Of a DNA stretch of 64,000 bases, positions 1 to 11,310 are shown piece by piece (position 1 is the stretch's first letter; each line of letters opens with the position of its first letter). Under the pieces are notes generated by a model that saw nothing but the letters and a program-made list of their open reading frames with translations, searched no databases and was not told the origin of the DNA. The position numbers were made by a program, and so were the translations under genes. The stretch lies in contig JAGGNK010012559.1 in assembly GCA_017590115.1 (NCBI GenBank), positions 6,488,789-6,552,788 on the forward strand, read 5' to 3'. This DNA comes from Montifringilla adamsi. Taxonomy: Eukaryota; Chordata; Aves; Passeriformes; Passeridae.

Positions 1-66
1 GGAGCTGGGGATGAGCGGCAGGAAGAGGGGGATGGAAAGCACAACAGCCACCAGGCGCTGGACCAT
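1..66 (-). CDS. Possible 5' end of a minus-strand coding exon with a signal-peptide-like start (partial, unrecognised)
   Basis: On the minus strand an ATG at 66 sits in a near-ideal Kozak context (GCCGCCATGG) and opens a frame that stays open to the window edge, 22 codons. The peptide begins MVQRLVAVVLSIPL and continues hydrophobic, as an ER signal peptide or membrane anchor would. Immediately upstream (67-100) is CpG-rich. A pyrimidine-rich stretch ending in CAG at 179 could be a splice acceptor, giving an exon from 178 leftwards. I do not recognise the protein. It could equally be a chance frame in the 5' untranslated exon of a gene further left. Low confidence: only 22 codons are visible. 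Confidence 0.25.
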   Translation of the reverse strand, partial: MVQRLVAVVLSIPLFLPLIPSS

Positions 67-178
67 GGCGGCGAAGCCCCCGGGCGCGGTGCTGCGGCGA
101 TGGGCACAGAGTGCTGCTGCCTCTCCCTTCCTCCTGGAGACGGGCTCCTACCGCTCTGAAACTTCCCTCTTGTGGTTA

Positions 179-3100
179 CTGCAGTTAAAAAAGCAAACAG
201 GAGACTTGGGTGCATTAAAAAAGAAATAGGAAACGGCACAAAGGCTGGGAGCACCCGCAGGGATGGGCTTTGCCCAGCAGCCGTGGCACTGGGGTGGCTG
301 CTGGGTCAGGGTGCTCATCCTGGGGGCAGGGAGGAGAGACCCCTCACCTTGGCACTGCAGAGGGGACTGGGCACTGGGAACACGTGGCATGTGATGGGCA
401 GCTGCGGCCCCAGAGCCCAGGGATGGATGGTAATGGCAGGGGAAGCAAACAGCAACCCCGCTCCGGTGGGAATTGCCACCACTGGAGCTGCGGGGTCAGG
501 TTGCTGTGCCTGGGTTTTTAAGAGGGGCTGGATAATTTTTACCACCACTAACGATCCCATCTGTGCCTGACACGCTCCAGCTCCGAGCCCAGCATTCCGG
601 CAGGGCTCCCACACCTCCCTGCCAAGCCGCTCCAACTCGCCTCCCCCTGCCTCGACTGCTGACAGCACAGGGCCCGTGCACGGTGCTGCTGGCACAGGGG
701 GCAGCCATGCTCCTGGCGTCTCCTGGTGCCACCACTGTACCCATCCACGCTGTTCTGGAGGACTGGGGGTGACAGCCATGGGGTGGGCAATGCAGAGATG
801 TGGCAGTGACGGGGATGCTGCACAGCCCGGGGGCACAGAGGAGCCTCTCCAGCTTCAAGGAGAATTTAGCAGGGTTTTTTTGGCAGTGGTCCCTTGCAGG
901 GTGACACTTGCTGTCCTCTCTGTGCAAGGACAAGGACCCTGGGATGTGCTGGCACCATTTGCCCTCTTCCTGGCTCCAAACAAAGACCTACTAGGGGATG
1001 CTGCTTTTTGGGAAGGGGGTTTGCAGCATCTTGCCTGCAGAACTCCCTGCCAAATCCCATCCAGTCAGGAGCTGAGGGGCACAGCACTGGTGCCTGCAGC
1101 ACAAGGCTCCTCTCCCTGCAATGTCAACCTGCTGCTCCACATCCAAGGCTGCCCTTGGAAAAGCTGTCGGCTGCGCCGGCTGGTTTGCCAAGCCCAGGAC
1201 AAGCTCTTTAGCTCGACTCTGCCAGAACAGATGCCTGGGCGACTGTAATTCTTCCTAGCATGGATGGAGGGGGGGATGTGTGGAAAAAAACCCAACCTCA
1301 TTTAAGCATTGCAGTGGCTGCTCCTCCTTTCCCCGGCATCCACAGCGTCGCAGCCCCACAGAGGGTCCCCCAAAACCCGAGGGGTGAGGCGGGGAGAGGC
1401 TGGGCGATGCCAGGAGGGAGGCAATGCCCAGAGGGAGGATGGCGTGGCACAGCACACGCTGGAGCTGAACGGGGCTCTGCTGCCAGCTGGGGAGGAGAGA
1501 GCGACCCGCTGCAAGGACAAGTGGGAAGCGCGAGCTCGGCGTGCCACCGGTGTCCTTGCAAACGCTCGCCTGCTCTGTCTCGATGCTCCCCACAAAACAA
1601 TGAGCCCGTTCTCATGGCAATGTCCTCTCCAAAGAGCACAGGGAAGGGAGCACGGTGACACGCTCTGGAGGGGCCGTGCTCCTTCTGCCCCCAGCACAGC
1701 ACGGCTGCGGGGCAGGAGCTCCAGCCCGGCCATTGCACTGCTGGAGGAGGCCAGCAGCGTTTCCACATGGATATTTTCTTCCACTGGCTGCAGTTTGGGG
1801 CTGCCAAAAGCCAAAACAAGAATGGAAACATCCCATTTTGTTGGCAACAATTCAAGGCAGGGTTGGGGTTTTTTCTTTGGTTTCGGCTTTTTCCTTTTTT
1901 TTTGACACCCTGGGAATGGGATCTGCGGTGACACCCTGGGGATGGGGTCCCCTTCCGCAGCGCTGGGCGCAGGGATGCTCAGAGGGCTGGGGCGGCAGAG
2001 GGGAGGGAGGGGAATTCGGCTTTTTCCTTTTTTTTTTTTTGTTCTTGTCTTTGGTTACGAACGGAAATTCCCTGCCATGAAATCATGACGAAACCCCAAA
2101 CCAAAACACAGCTTGGACTGAAACCTTCACCAGATTCCCCGTGGATCCCATGTGGGGCTGGTCCCAGGGCTGGGATCACCCCACACAGCCCTGGGACCGA
2201 GCCCAGACCCCACTGCCAGCCCCAGCCCTGTGGGCGGTGAGGGGATGTTGTGCTTTGGGGATCCCTCCAGGGACACGATGTAATTCCAGCCTTGGAATGT
2301 ACCACTTCCCAGCCCTAGTCTACACCACCCTGCCTTGGTGATGGCACCTGGCAGCCAGCACCAGGCCTGACAAAGCACAGATTTGTCCAAAGGGAAACTG
2401 GTCCCTATGGAAGGGGACAAGCAGGGACCAGGATTGGGGTGCCAGCGGCTCCAAGCATATCATTAGAGCAGTGTTTGCTCCCAGGAAGGTGCTCTGCAAG
2501 AGCAGTTGCTGGGAATAGCCTCATGCAGCCCATCCCAGGGAGTCCGGATGTGGCCAAGCCCTGGGGCTCACCCCTGCAGCCTGCCCAGCATTCTCTCCTC
2601 CCATCCCCTCTTCCCACCAGATGTTGGGGCTGGAGGATGAAACAGCTCTTCCCAGCCCAGTCCCCGCCGCAGCTCTGTCCAGCTCCCGTTGCGGAGCCGG
2701 GATCCAGCCAGGCAGGCTGAGCGAGGCTGAGCCTTTGTCCGGCTCCCCCCGCCGCGCTGCCCTTATCTGCTGCGGCCGCCTTGCCCAGAGCCGGCACAGG
2801 GTGGCGGCAGCCCCGGGCTGCTGGGGCCCTTCTCTCCTCCTCCTCCTCCTGCCCCAAAGCCCCTGCGCCCGTGTCACCCCCTGCTAAGCACTGCCAGCAC
2901 CTCTCCTCCATCCCTGCCTGTCCCCAAAACCGGGAGACCCCCCTCACTGGTCGGCGCTGAGCCCCAAACCACGCACTGGGCACAGCACCACAGCATCGCT
3001 GCCTCTGCAGCCCCGGTCTGCTCCTCGGGGGGGGCGAGCATCCCTCGGGGGCTGCAGCCGGGGCAGGGCTGGGTGAGGCGGGGTCCGGGGCAGCGTGGAG

Positions 3101-3809
3101 CCGGGTTATCTGTCTGCAGAGCTCCGTGCACAGCAATTAACCTCAAGAGAGCAGCCGCGGCTCCTGCCAAGAACCACATTAGGTGTGTGTGGCAGCGTCT
3201 AGACATGTGAGAGACCAGAGGCCTTGATCTGGAGGAAGGCGGCTCCATCCCTTCCCCCAGTCCTTGCCCCACAGGGACCCCCTCGCTGGGCTCTGGCCAG
3301 CATGGAGGAGGGAGCACCAGCCAGGAGGGATGCGGGGACGGGAGCGGGAGGCTGGGCTGAGCATCCCTCTGCGTGGGTGTGGCCCCAAAGAGCTCCGCGC
3401 TGGGCTGTTAAACCAGGACTCTCCTGCTTGGCACACGGCACGGCACGGCACGGTATCCTCAAGGATCCACACCCTCAGGCCCCCAGCCATGGAGGGAGGA
3501 GGAGGAGGAGGGTGGCTGCAAGCACCGCCTGAGCCATCTCCCACCAGGAGCTGTGACAAACGTCCCATGGAGCCAGCAGCAAACCCTGGGAGCAGCCCTG
3601 GAGTAGGGGTGGTGGGAAGAGACCCAGCTCGCTGCTTCCCGGGCCAACCCTGTCACCTGGGGCAGGTGGGATGGAGCCAGGTGGGCACCGTGGGGGCTGG
3701 GCACCCTCCCTGGCAGTGCCCCTCACACCCATGACACCCCCTTGCTCTCACCTCCCGGGTGCAGCCACCCCAGACGGCTGCAGGATGCTGGGGAGAAGAG
3801 ATTTTCCCG
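179..3809. other. GC-rich non-coding stretch, no gene recognised
   Basis: Many short overlapping frames occur on both strands, as expected in GC-rich DNA, but none shows a known domain or plausible exon structure. It contains short poly-T tracts (about 1,896 and 2,028) and short GGA triplet runs near 2,836 and 3,497. By synteny it may be intronic or upstream sequence of a minus-strand gene to the left; that is inference. Confidence 0.5.
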
Positions 3810-3925
3810 ACGTTAATTAATTAAAATAAACAGCAAATTAAATACAGCAAAATTAAAATAGCTCCGGAAATTAATTTTCAACAAAACCCACCTGGAAAGG
3901 CTGGATATTTAAAGAATTAATGGAG
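3810..3925. promoter_or_regulatory. AT-rich island with clustered homeodomain-type cores (candidate enhancer)
   Basis: An abrupt AT-rich block about 115 bp long sits inside very GC-rich DNA. It contains TTAATTAATTAA, several AATTAA/TTAAT cores and ATTTAAAGAATTAAT. Isolated AT-rich blocks of this kind in gene-poor vertebrate DNA are often conserved homeobox-responsive elements, but conservation cannot be judged here. Confidence 0.3.
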
Positions 3926-4399
3926 CCCTCTGAGACCATAAAGAACCGATGAGCTCCCAGCATCCACAGCCCCCTCCGAGCCCGCCCGGGGACGCAGCGC
4001 TGCGGGGAGGCTGGGATGGGACCCTGGAACGGGCCTTGGGAAGGGACCAGGATGGGACCCGCACCTCCTGGCAGCTCTTGCCTCGCAGCTGCCTGCACAT
4101 GCCTGCTGCTGCCACACTGGGACGGAAGGATGGAGAAGGATGCAGGGATGCTCCACACCATCCCAGCGGGAAGCACCGGCCCAGCTCTGGCTTGGCTTGG
4201 CACAGGGCTCTGCAGGGGCACAGAGCTCCTGCCGGATTTGCCCATGGGCTGGGGGCACACGTTGTGGTCCCTGTGTGACGCCCTCGAGCACAAGGATGTC
4301 CCCGTCACCCTCCTGGCCAGAGCCCGCTGCACCGAGAGAAACCTTGACCTCCCAACCCCGTCTGCCTGGGCGCTCCGGCTGTGCCCCCCACAGCTCTCC

Positions 4400-5900
4400 C
4401 CACGCATAATCCCCCGGCCAAGGCGGGATTACTGCGCGAACTGGCTGCAAACAAAGCTCCTTACCAGGCTCGGCGGGCAGGGCGGTGGGCTCCCGGGGGG
4501 CCCGGCAGGGCGCGGGCCCGGCTGCGGGCGGGCAGCGCACGGGGCGAGCGGCCGGCAAGCATCCCCGCGCCCGCCGGGCTCCGGCTGAGCCCGGGCACAG
4601 CTCGGCACAGCTCGGCACACGGCTGGGCCGTGCCAAACCGCCCGGGGCTGGGAGGCCCATCCGGCGCCAGCCCTCCCACAGCCAAGGCGGCGTTTCCTCT
4701 CCCTGCGCCCAGCGTGCGTACAGACCCCGGCGGGCGAGAAAAGGCTCCGGAAGGAAATGGAGAAAGCAAGACTAAGCTGGCAGGTGGAGAGCAGGAGGGG
4801 CCGCGGTCACCTCCGCCCCGGTGCGGGGTGCCAAGGGGCATCTGGGGGTCCGCACCTCGCTGGGTGCCTGGCTGTGCTGCCGCCACTGGGCTGCTCTACC
4901 GCATCATCCGGGGAAACTGAGGCACGGCGGCCGCAGCTTGTGCGGAGCCCCTCGCTCTCCCGGGGAGGGAACGGCTCCCCCCCGCCGCGGCCGGGATGAC
5001 ACCAGCTCCCCATCCTCCTCCCGCTCCACCCTGTTCCTGCAGGAACCCAGGAGTCCGGGCTCCGGGCAGGCAGCCAGGGCCTCCCTCCTGCCCGCACCTC
5101 CCGCCCTGCCTGCTCCGGGCTGGCTCCCGCATCCCTGCCCGCTTCACGCCGCACACACCTTCCCACCGCGTGTCAGGGCGACCTTGGAGCGCTGCCGCGG
5201 CCGCTCCGTGCCAAACTTCGCGGCGATGCCCACGGCACAGCCGGGGGTGACGGATCGGCAGGAAGGGGGATTTTTTTCCCCATTTGTTTATTCGTTGGGT
5301 GGGTTTTTTCCCTTGCTGGAGACAAAGGCAGGCTGTGTGCCCGGGCGCAGGGTCCGGGGGGTGCCGGGACCCCGTGGTGATGCCGGGCCAGCGGCGCCGG
5401 GGGCTCTGGGTGGCCGGTTTCCTCCGCACACAGATGGCTGTTTCGACTCAGTCGAGCGCTTGACCTAAATCTCCTCCTGATCCACGGGAGCTGCAGTCCC
5501 TCAGCAGCACAGCTCAAGGCAAGGAGGAGGAGGAGGAGGATGAAGGGGGGGACCGCGGCCAGCTGCGGACTGGCGGGAGGGTCGTGCCGGAGGGCCCCCA
5601 CCCCGGGTTTGGCAGCAGGGCCGGCGGAGGCGGCAGTGGAGGGAAGGAGGGAGGGAAAGGGGGGGTGGAAAAAGAAAAAAAACTCTCCCACGCTTTGAGC
5701 TCCAGCGCCGGCCGCCCGCGCCTGCGTGCTGCACCCACCGGGACGGGGCAACCGCCCCGCCGGGCTCGACGCCCCAGCAGACCACTTCCTCGGAGAGGGG
5801 CCCGGCGGAGGAAGCTCCAACGGCTCGAAAGTTTCGCCTGTGACTCAACCGCTGGCTGGGGTGACGGAGCCGACCCCGCAAAGGGGGGGCCCTGGGATCC
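4400..5900. promoter_or_regulatory. CpG-rich block, possible CpG island
   Basis: CpG dinucleotides are dense through most of this interval (for example 4,480-4,640 and 5,700-5,880), with GC-box-like runs. It ends in a region of G runs. No open frame here looks like a real exon. It may be an untranslated first exon or promoter. The strand is not clear and the limits are approximate. Confidence 0.35.
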
Positions 5901-6098
5901 CAGGGGTTCGGGGCATCGGGGTGGGGGATTTTTTGGGTTCCCCAGACGAGGGTTGTCTGCGAGGCATGGCGCTCCACCCCCAGTGTCGGAGCAGCCCAAA
6001 CCGGCTTCCCAGCGACAGCAGAAAGCTTTTAAAATCCCCTACGCGCGGCATGACTCACTCCAGAGCCAGTGCCCAAAACAAGCTCCGACACGGAGAGG

Positions 6099-6141
6099 AA
6101 AGGGAAGGGAAGGGAAGGGAAGGGAAGGGAAGGGAAGGGAG
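6099..6141. repeat. (AAGGG)n microsatellite
   Basis: About eight near-perfect copies of the pentamer AAGGG (GGGAA) lie on the plus strand, giving a pure purine strand. Confidence 0.9.
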
Positions 6142-6228
6142 GAGAAGCGGGGGGGGCCCCACGGCCCAGCATGGCCGAGCCAGAGCACTAGCCAAGAGTC
6201 GGCAGCTTTGTTCCAGGTGCCGGCTCCC

Positions 6229-6325
6229 TTTTTTTCATTAGGCTAATGGGATGCGGATGCATTATTCCATTCCACATGCTGCTAATGAACCACTCAGGCC
6301 AGTGCATTTGCATTAATGTGCAAAG
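6229..6325. promoter_or_regulatory. Candidate regulatory element with octamer and TEAD-type sites
   Basis: An AT-leaning block contains a perfect POU octamer ATTTGCAT (6306-6313), a TEAD/M-CAT core CATTCCA (6268-6274) and several TAATG/ATTAA homeodomain cores (for example GGCTAATGGG at 6241). This density of recognisable sites in about 100 bp contrasts with the surrounding GC-rich DNA. Function is inference from the motifs. Confidence 0.35.
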
Positions 6326-8295
6326 CACTGGAGGAGGGTGGAGTGGCTGCATCTGGCCAAGGCTGACCTTCCCTGCACCGCCCAGCCTCCCCAAGCCGCG
6401 CTGCGCTCCCACCACTCTCCCAGCACCCCACCGGACCCAGGAACTCCTGGGGATGGCTCCGAGCCACATTCCAGGACACCAGGACACTGAGCCACCTCAT
6501 ACTTGCCGCCCACGTTGTCCTCTTGCCTGTACCGTGCCTGGCCAACTCCACCACCCCTTCCCATATGGATCATGGATGACGCCCCCCTGCCAGTGCCCCT
6601 CTCTGTCCCCTGTCCCCAGTGCACAAGTGGCCGTAGCATTCCTCCTGCACTCTTCACTGCTCACAAAAAGCGATCACTCCCGCCTCCTGCACGGAAACCT
6701 GCTCGGCACGTCCCTCCTCCCTGCTTACTTGTACTGGGACCTCCCAGCACCACCCCAGAGCTCCCTTCCAGCAGCTCAGGGGAGCGGGGGGCCCGCTCCC
6801 AAGCCCCCCCACCCCAGAGCTGGCAGGCAGCGCCGGGCGCGGGCGTCACTGGAGCCCTTGGGTTGTTTGTTACGGCTCCCAACTGCCTCTGTCCCCGGAG
6901 AGGTTTCGAAGGCGAGTGACCCACGAACTGGAATGCGCAAAGCCTCCAGCAAACAGAGCCAGCTGCCTGCGCCCGCGCAGGGGGGGTGGTGAGGGGAGAG
7001 CAGCCGGCCCCGGCACGGCACGGCACGGCACGGCCCCGACACAACTGCACAGCCCTGATGCCCTCCCAAAGCGGGCAGCCACCTGGCTGAGGTGAGATAA
7101 GAGCAGCCCATTGGTCTTGTCAAGTCCCCAGCGTCATCAGCTACCGTCAAGGTCCCCAGGCCCCCATGTCCCACTTCCTCCCTTCCTCCCAGCCTGTTAC
7201 TTGGCAGCACATGGCCTCCCAGAGCTGTGCTGGGATCGTGCTTCGCCCCTCGCCTGTCTGCAAGACACGAGTCCTTGGGTGGCTGAAGGACCTTTAGGAC
7301 GTGGGACAGCACAATGGCAGCGCCACACCCCTGGCCTTGGTCTTTGCCCCCTCCCCAGGTGCTGGAGGGCTCCCGCTGGAATCAGGGTGAGCACAGCTCT
7401 GCTTGCCCCGGGTGGGCACGGCAGGGGCTCAGCAGCTCCGTGCCCAGCGAGTGCGCGAAGCCCCCGCACTGGAGCGCGTGCACGCGGGTGTCTGGGTTTG
7501 TCACAGCCCGGTGAGCAAGTTAATCTCAGGCTCCCTGACACGTGGAATAAAATCGCGATCCCATAATGGAATTCATTCGTCTTCCTGTCCAGGCAAAGAA
7601 CAAGCCCTCCACTGCCCGCTGGGGCTGGGGCTGGGCCAGGCCAAGGTGGCCAGTGCCCAGCTCCCAGCTGGGGTCCCTGCTGCGCCCACCCTCCTCCCTG
7701 CCACGGGACCAGACTGGCACCGGAGCGATGTTCCTGTGAGCGCAGACCCAGAAAGGTGCCAAACACTGGGTGCTGCAAAGTGTTCCTTTCCCAGAGGACA
7801 TCAGCCACGTCTGCGGGGGCAGCTGGGGTCACCAAGGAGGGTTGAACTCCCCCAGGGTGATCCGGGGTCTTCTTGTGCTGGAGGGCAGGCACAGCACTCA
7901 TGAGGGGGGAAAGGGAAACTGAGGCAGGCGGCGGTTTTGGGAAAGGGCAATCCAGGTGGCATGAAGGGGACAGGGGAAGATATCCCTCTGTCCTTGTGTC
8001 TTTCTGTCCCTGCTGCTCCTTCTCCACTGCAAGTGCCTTGGCCAGGCCTGGTTCAGAGGACCCATCCCAGGGACTCTGCAGGGCTGGCACCAGCTGGGGC
8101 ACCCATGGGGGAACCCCAGCACATCCCCAGGGACTGCCTCATCCACAGCCATGGGTACAAGTAACGGGGAAAATCTCAGGAGTCTGGGCAGGGCAGGAGG
8201 CCACAGGGTTGCCATGCTGCTCTGTGCCTCATTTCCCTCTGGCACCCACGCTGAGGCCACCCCCAGGCAGGAAGGTGGCCCTGCGGCCAGCAGAA
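6326..8295. other. Non-coding stretch, no gene recognised
   Basis: This is GC-rich sequence without supported exons. A short repeat of the pentamer GGCAC is seen at about 7,013-7,033, and a similar one lies at about 3,433-3,452. Nothing else stands out. Confidence 0.45.
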
Positions 8296-8400
8296 GAGGA
8301 GGAGGAGGAGGAGGAGGCAGAGGAGAAGGAGGAGAAGGAGGGGGGAGGGCCGGGGAGGGGGAAAGGGGGAGACAGAAGGAGGGAGAGAAAAGAGAAGAGG
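8296..8400. repeat. Purine-rich (GGA/GAG)n low-complexity tract
   Basis: Runs of GAGGAGGAG followed by GGGGGAGA-type purine sequence occupy about 100 bp with almost no pyrimidines on the plus strand. A second, shorter GGA run occurs at about 8,791-8,825. Confidence 0.8.
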
Positions 8401-8492
8401 CAGAAATAACAGCATCTGAAACTCTGCCTGCTGGAGGCTAATTGGTTCCGGCACAGCCTGGTTTGTTTGGCAATGTTTCCTCTAATCCTTCA

Positions 8493-8790
8493 GGCTCCGC
8501 GTTCCCGGCCCCAGGGACATGGGGACATCTCGACACCCGGCCAGCGCCACTGCGGCACTCCCAGCTTGGACCCCCTCCCGCTCACGGATGCCGAAGGATG
8601 ATGCTGCGACCGGCTCTGCCCACCCCGGGGTGCCCCAAGGCTCTGCACTCCCAGCAGAATCCTCCGAGGCTCTGCGCTCCCAGCCCCAGGGACACGGAGA
8701 CATCTCAACACCCAGCCGATGCCTCTGTGGCACTGCTGGCTTGGATCCCTCTCCCAGCCTGGGATGCTGAGGGGTGATGCTGGGACCACA
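8493..8790. repeat. Diverged tandem duplication, unit about 175 bp, two copies
   Basis: The segment from 8,493 (GGCTCCGCGTTCCCGGCCCC) recurs at about 8,668 (GGCTCTGCGCTCCCAGCCCC). Matching order continues: a GGGACA...GACATCTC block, a CACCC block, a GGCACT block, CTTGGA-CCCTC, then GATGCTG-GACC. The spacing of about 175 bp is constant and the copies differ by scattered substitutions. Confidence 0.7.
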
Positions 8791-9836
8791 GGAGGAGGAG
8801 GAGGAGAAGGAGGAGAAGGAGGAGGGCTGCTCCTTCTTGGGCACACAAAGCCCCTTTCATGGGGCTGAGTTTGGATTTCCTCTGCCAGCCCAGCACCTCG
8901 CTCCCTCCTGCCCCGTCAGCAGCACTGTGGTCAGAGTGGGAAGCTTGATGGTGGGACACCTGGGGGGACACAGGGACCTTCAGGTGGCTTCATCCCTCAC
9001 CCTGACCATCCCCATGATTTTCGCCTCCTGTCAGCTTTTAATTATACCCCTAATAAAAGTCTTTTTGCAGGGGAACAGGAGCTTTGTTGCTCAGGAGCTC
9101 ATCTGCTCCTGCTGCTCTTTCCTGCTTTAAACCATAATCCTCAGCTGGGGACACTGCAATTAGCCACCACGGAGCTGGCCACGGTGTCACCGAGGATTAG
9201 GGCTCCCTTCGGTGGGGAGCTGGGGTCCCAGCCCTGCTGTGGGCTGATGGCTCTCTGCTGGATGGGGTCTCCCCACTACAGCCCCCAAAACAGGGGACAA
9301 GCTTAAGAGCCCCTCCGAGCCAGGCATCCCCCAGCTGACCTGCTCTGGGCACCCACTGCCCTGCGCCCTGCATGGCACCAGTGCCACTGGGTTTTTTGGG
9401 GTGCACGGGACCCCCACAGCCCCTCTGCCAAACCCCTGCAGTGCCCCGTGCAGACAGACCCAAGCAGGTCACCCTTCCAGGGCTCAGGTGGCTTTGCAGA
9501 GTGTGACTCTGGGGACAGCAATGGGGCTGGCAAGACCAGCAGGAGCCTCAACCCAAACCTCTGCATGTCTGTGAGCCCTGGTGCCCATCGCCAAGGCCCC
9601 GTGCCCCCGAACGGGGCTGAAGGGGGAAACTGAGGCACAGGGCACCAGGCGCCCACCATGCACACGCTGAAGCTGGAGACAGCCTCAGTGGCACTGGTGA
9701 CTGATGTGACACTGGGGCAGTTTCGGTGACGCGGGACCCTCGTGCACGGGGCAAAGGCCACGTGTACAGCATGGCAAGGGGGTCTCTGGACCCCTGGAAG
9801 CCCCTGGAAGGAGCCCGCGCGTGGCTCCGGGTGCCT

Positions 9837-10900
9837 CTCGCCAATCAGCCTCTTGCGGGGCCGCGGGGAGCGCGGGCGCTCGTTAGCAGCCGCTCATTAG
9901 GAGCCCTCGGGAGGATGAAGGTACCGGGGGCACCTGCACCTCCGTTTAATGAGCTGCAGCACCATTAAATGGTGGAGGGGACCTCGGGCGCGGTGGGGGA
10001 GCTGTGCGGGGGCTGCCCCCACCCCGACCCCCACCCAAAGCAGGGTGTGGGTCCCTGTGCCGGCGCGGCAAAGGAGCAACGCGGGCAGTTGAGTTGGTGA
10101 CAACTGCAAGGGCAGTGGCAGCTCCTGCCAGGGAGACCCCGAGGTCCCCACCAGCGCCCGGGGGCACCCTGGGGACTCAACCCCCTCCAAGCCAGCACCC
10201 ACGGGCGCTGCACAGAGAGGGTGGCCGTGCCCAGAGCGGGATAGCAGTGCCAGGGCACGACAGGACCTCTGGAACCTCAAGGTGGGACCTCCCCACTCTG
10301 GGTGCCCCTAAACTGAGAAGGGGACTGACATCCTGCCCCCCAGGCCCTCACCCAGCACCCAGAGCTGCCAGTCCGAGCATCAAACCACAGCCTCACCCAA
10401 CACCCAGAGGGGACCCCCTGGGGGAATCTCCCGGGGACACCCCGCACGGGCACGATGTGTCCCCACCCCAGCCCCCGTCCCGCAGGACGGCCGGGTCCCC
10501 ACGCTCGCAGCCACCCGCGTGGGGCTCTCCCTCGTTAATGTTTACTCGGGTTCGTTAGCGCCAGCACATCGCCATGGCAACGCTGCAAGCTGCGCGTCGC
10601 CATCCGCGCCACTGTCGTGAGGCTTGGGGACGTCCCCACGCGTGGGGTCACCGCGGGCATCCACCACCGCCACCCCCCGCGCCGGGAATGTGGGGCTGGG
10701 GGACAGGGTGGGGAGCAGGGGGAGGGGGGACACACCGGGGTTCGCCACCTCCCCGCCGGGAGGACGCGGCTCGGTGTCACCCTGCCGGGGTGGTGGCACC
10801 CGTCCTCACCCCCAAAGCGCCGCCGCCACGCCGGGGCTGCAGGCGTGTGCGGGCACTGCCAGCACGCCTCGGTGCTGCATTATTTATAAACCGGAGGAGC
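9837..10900. promoter_or_regulatory. CpG-rich block, possible CpG island
   Basis: This GC-rich segment has frequent CpG and GC-box-like strings. It includes short homeodomain-type cores (CGTTTAATGAG near 9,942 and CATTAAATGG near 9,963) and a TATTTATAA-like string at about 10,880. No coding exon is recognisable. Limits are approximate. Confidence 0.25.
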
Positions 10901-11144
10901 AGAGGGCTCGGCAGCAGCTGCAGAGCCCTTGCGGGCCACCCTGCCCGGCGTCACGCAGCCACCGAGCCCACTGGCACGGTGGCACCGCAGACCCGGCAGC
11001 CGGGAGGGACGGCAGGGACAAGGCTGCCTGTGGGGCTGGCAGAGCCACGGGGCGCCCAGATGTCACCCTGGCGTCCCCTTGGACGTGGCGGGCGGCTGGG
11101 GCAGCACGTGGGGGTGTCTGGTGTGTCCCTGTGTCCCCTGCGCT

Positions 11145-11310
11145 GGCACAGCACCCCAGCCTGCCTCCTGCCACTTCAACCTGCTCCTAACCACCCCAGC
11201 CTGCCTCCTGCCACCTCAGCCTTCCTACTGCCACCCCAACCTGCTCCTGGCGCCACCTCCCTCCTGCCACCTCAGCCTCCTTCCTGTCCCCCCAGCCTGC
11301 TCCTGCCACT
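11145..11310. repeat. Degenerate C-rich tandem repeat
   Basis: Imperfect copies of a motif like CAGCCTGCCTCCTGCCACCT recur about eight times with variable length. This looks like an old, decayed minisatellite. Confidence 0.55.
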
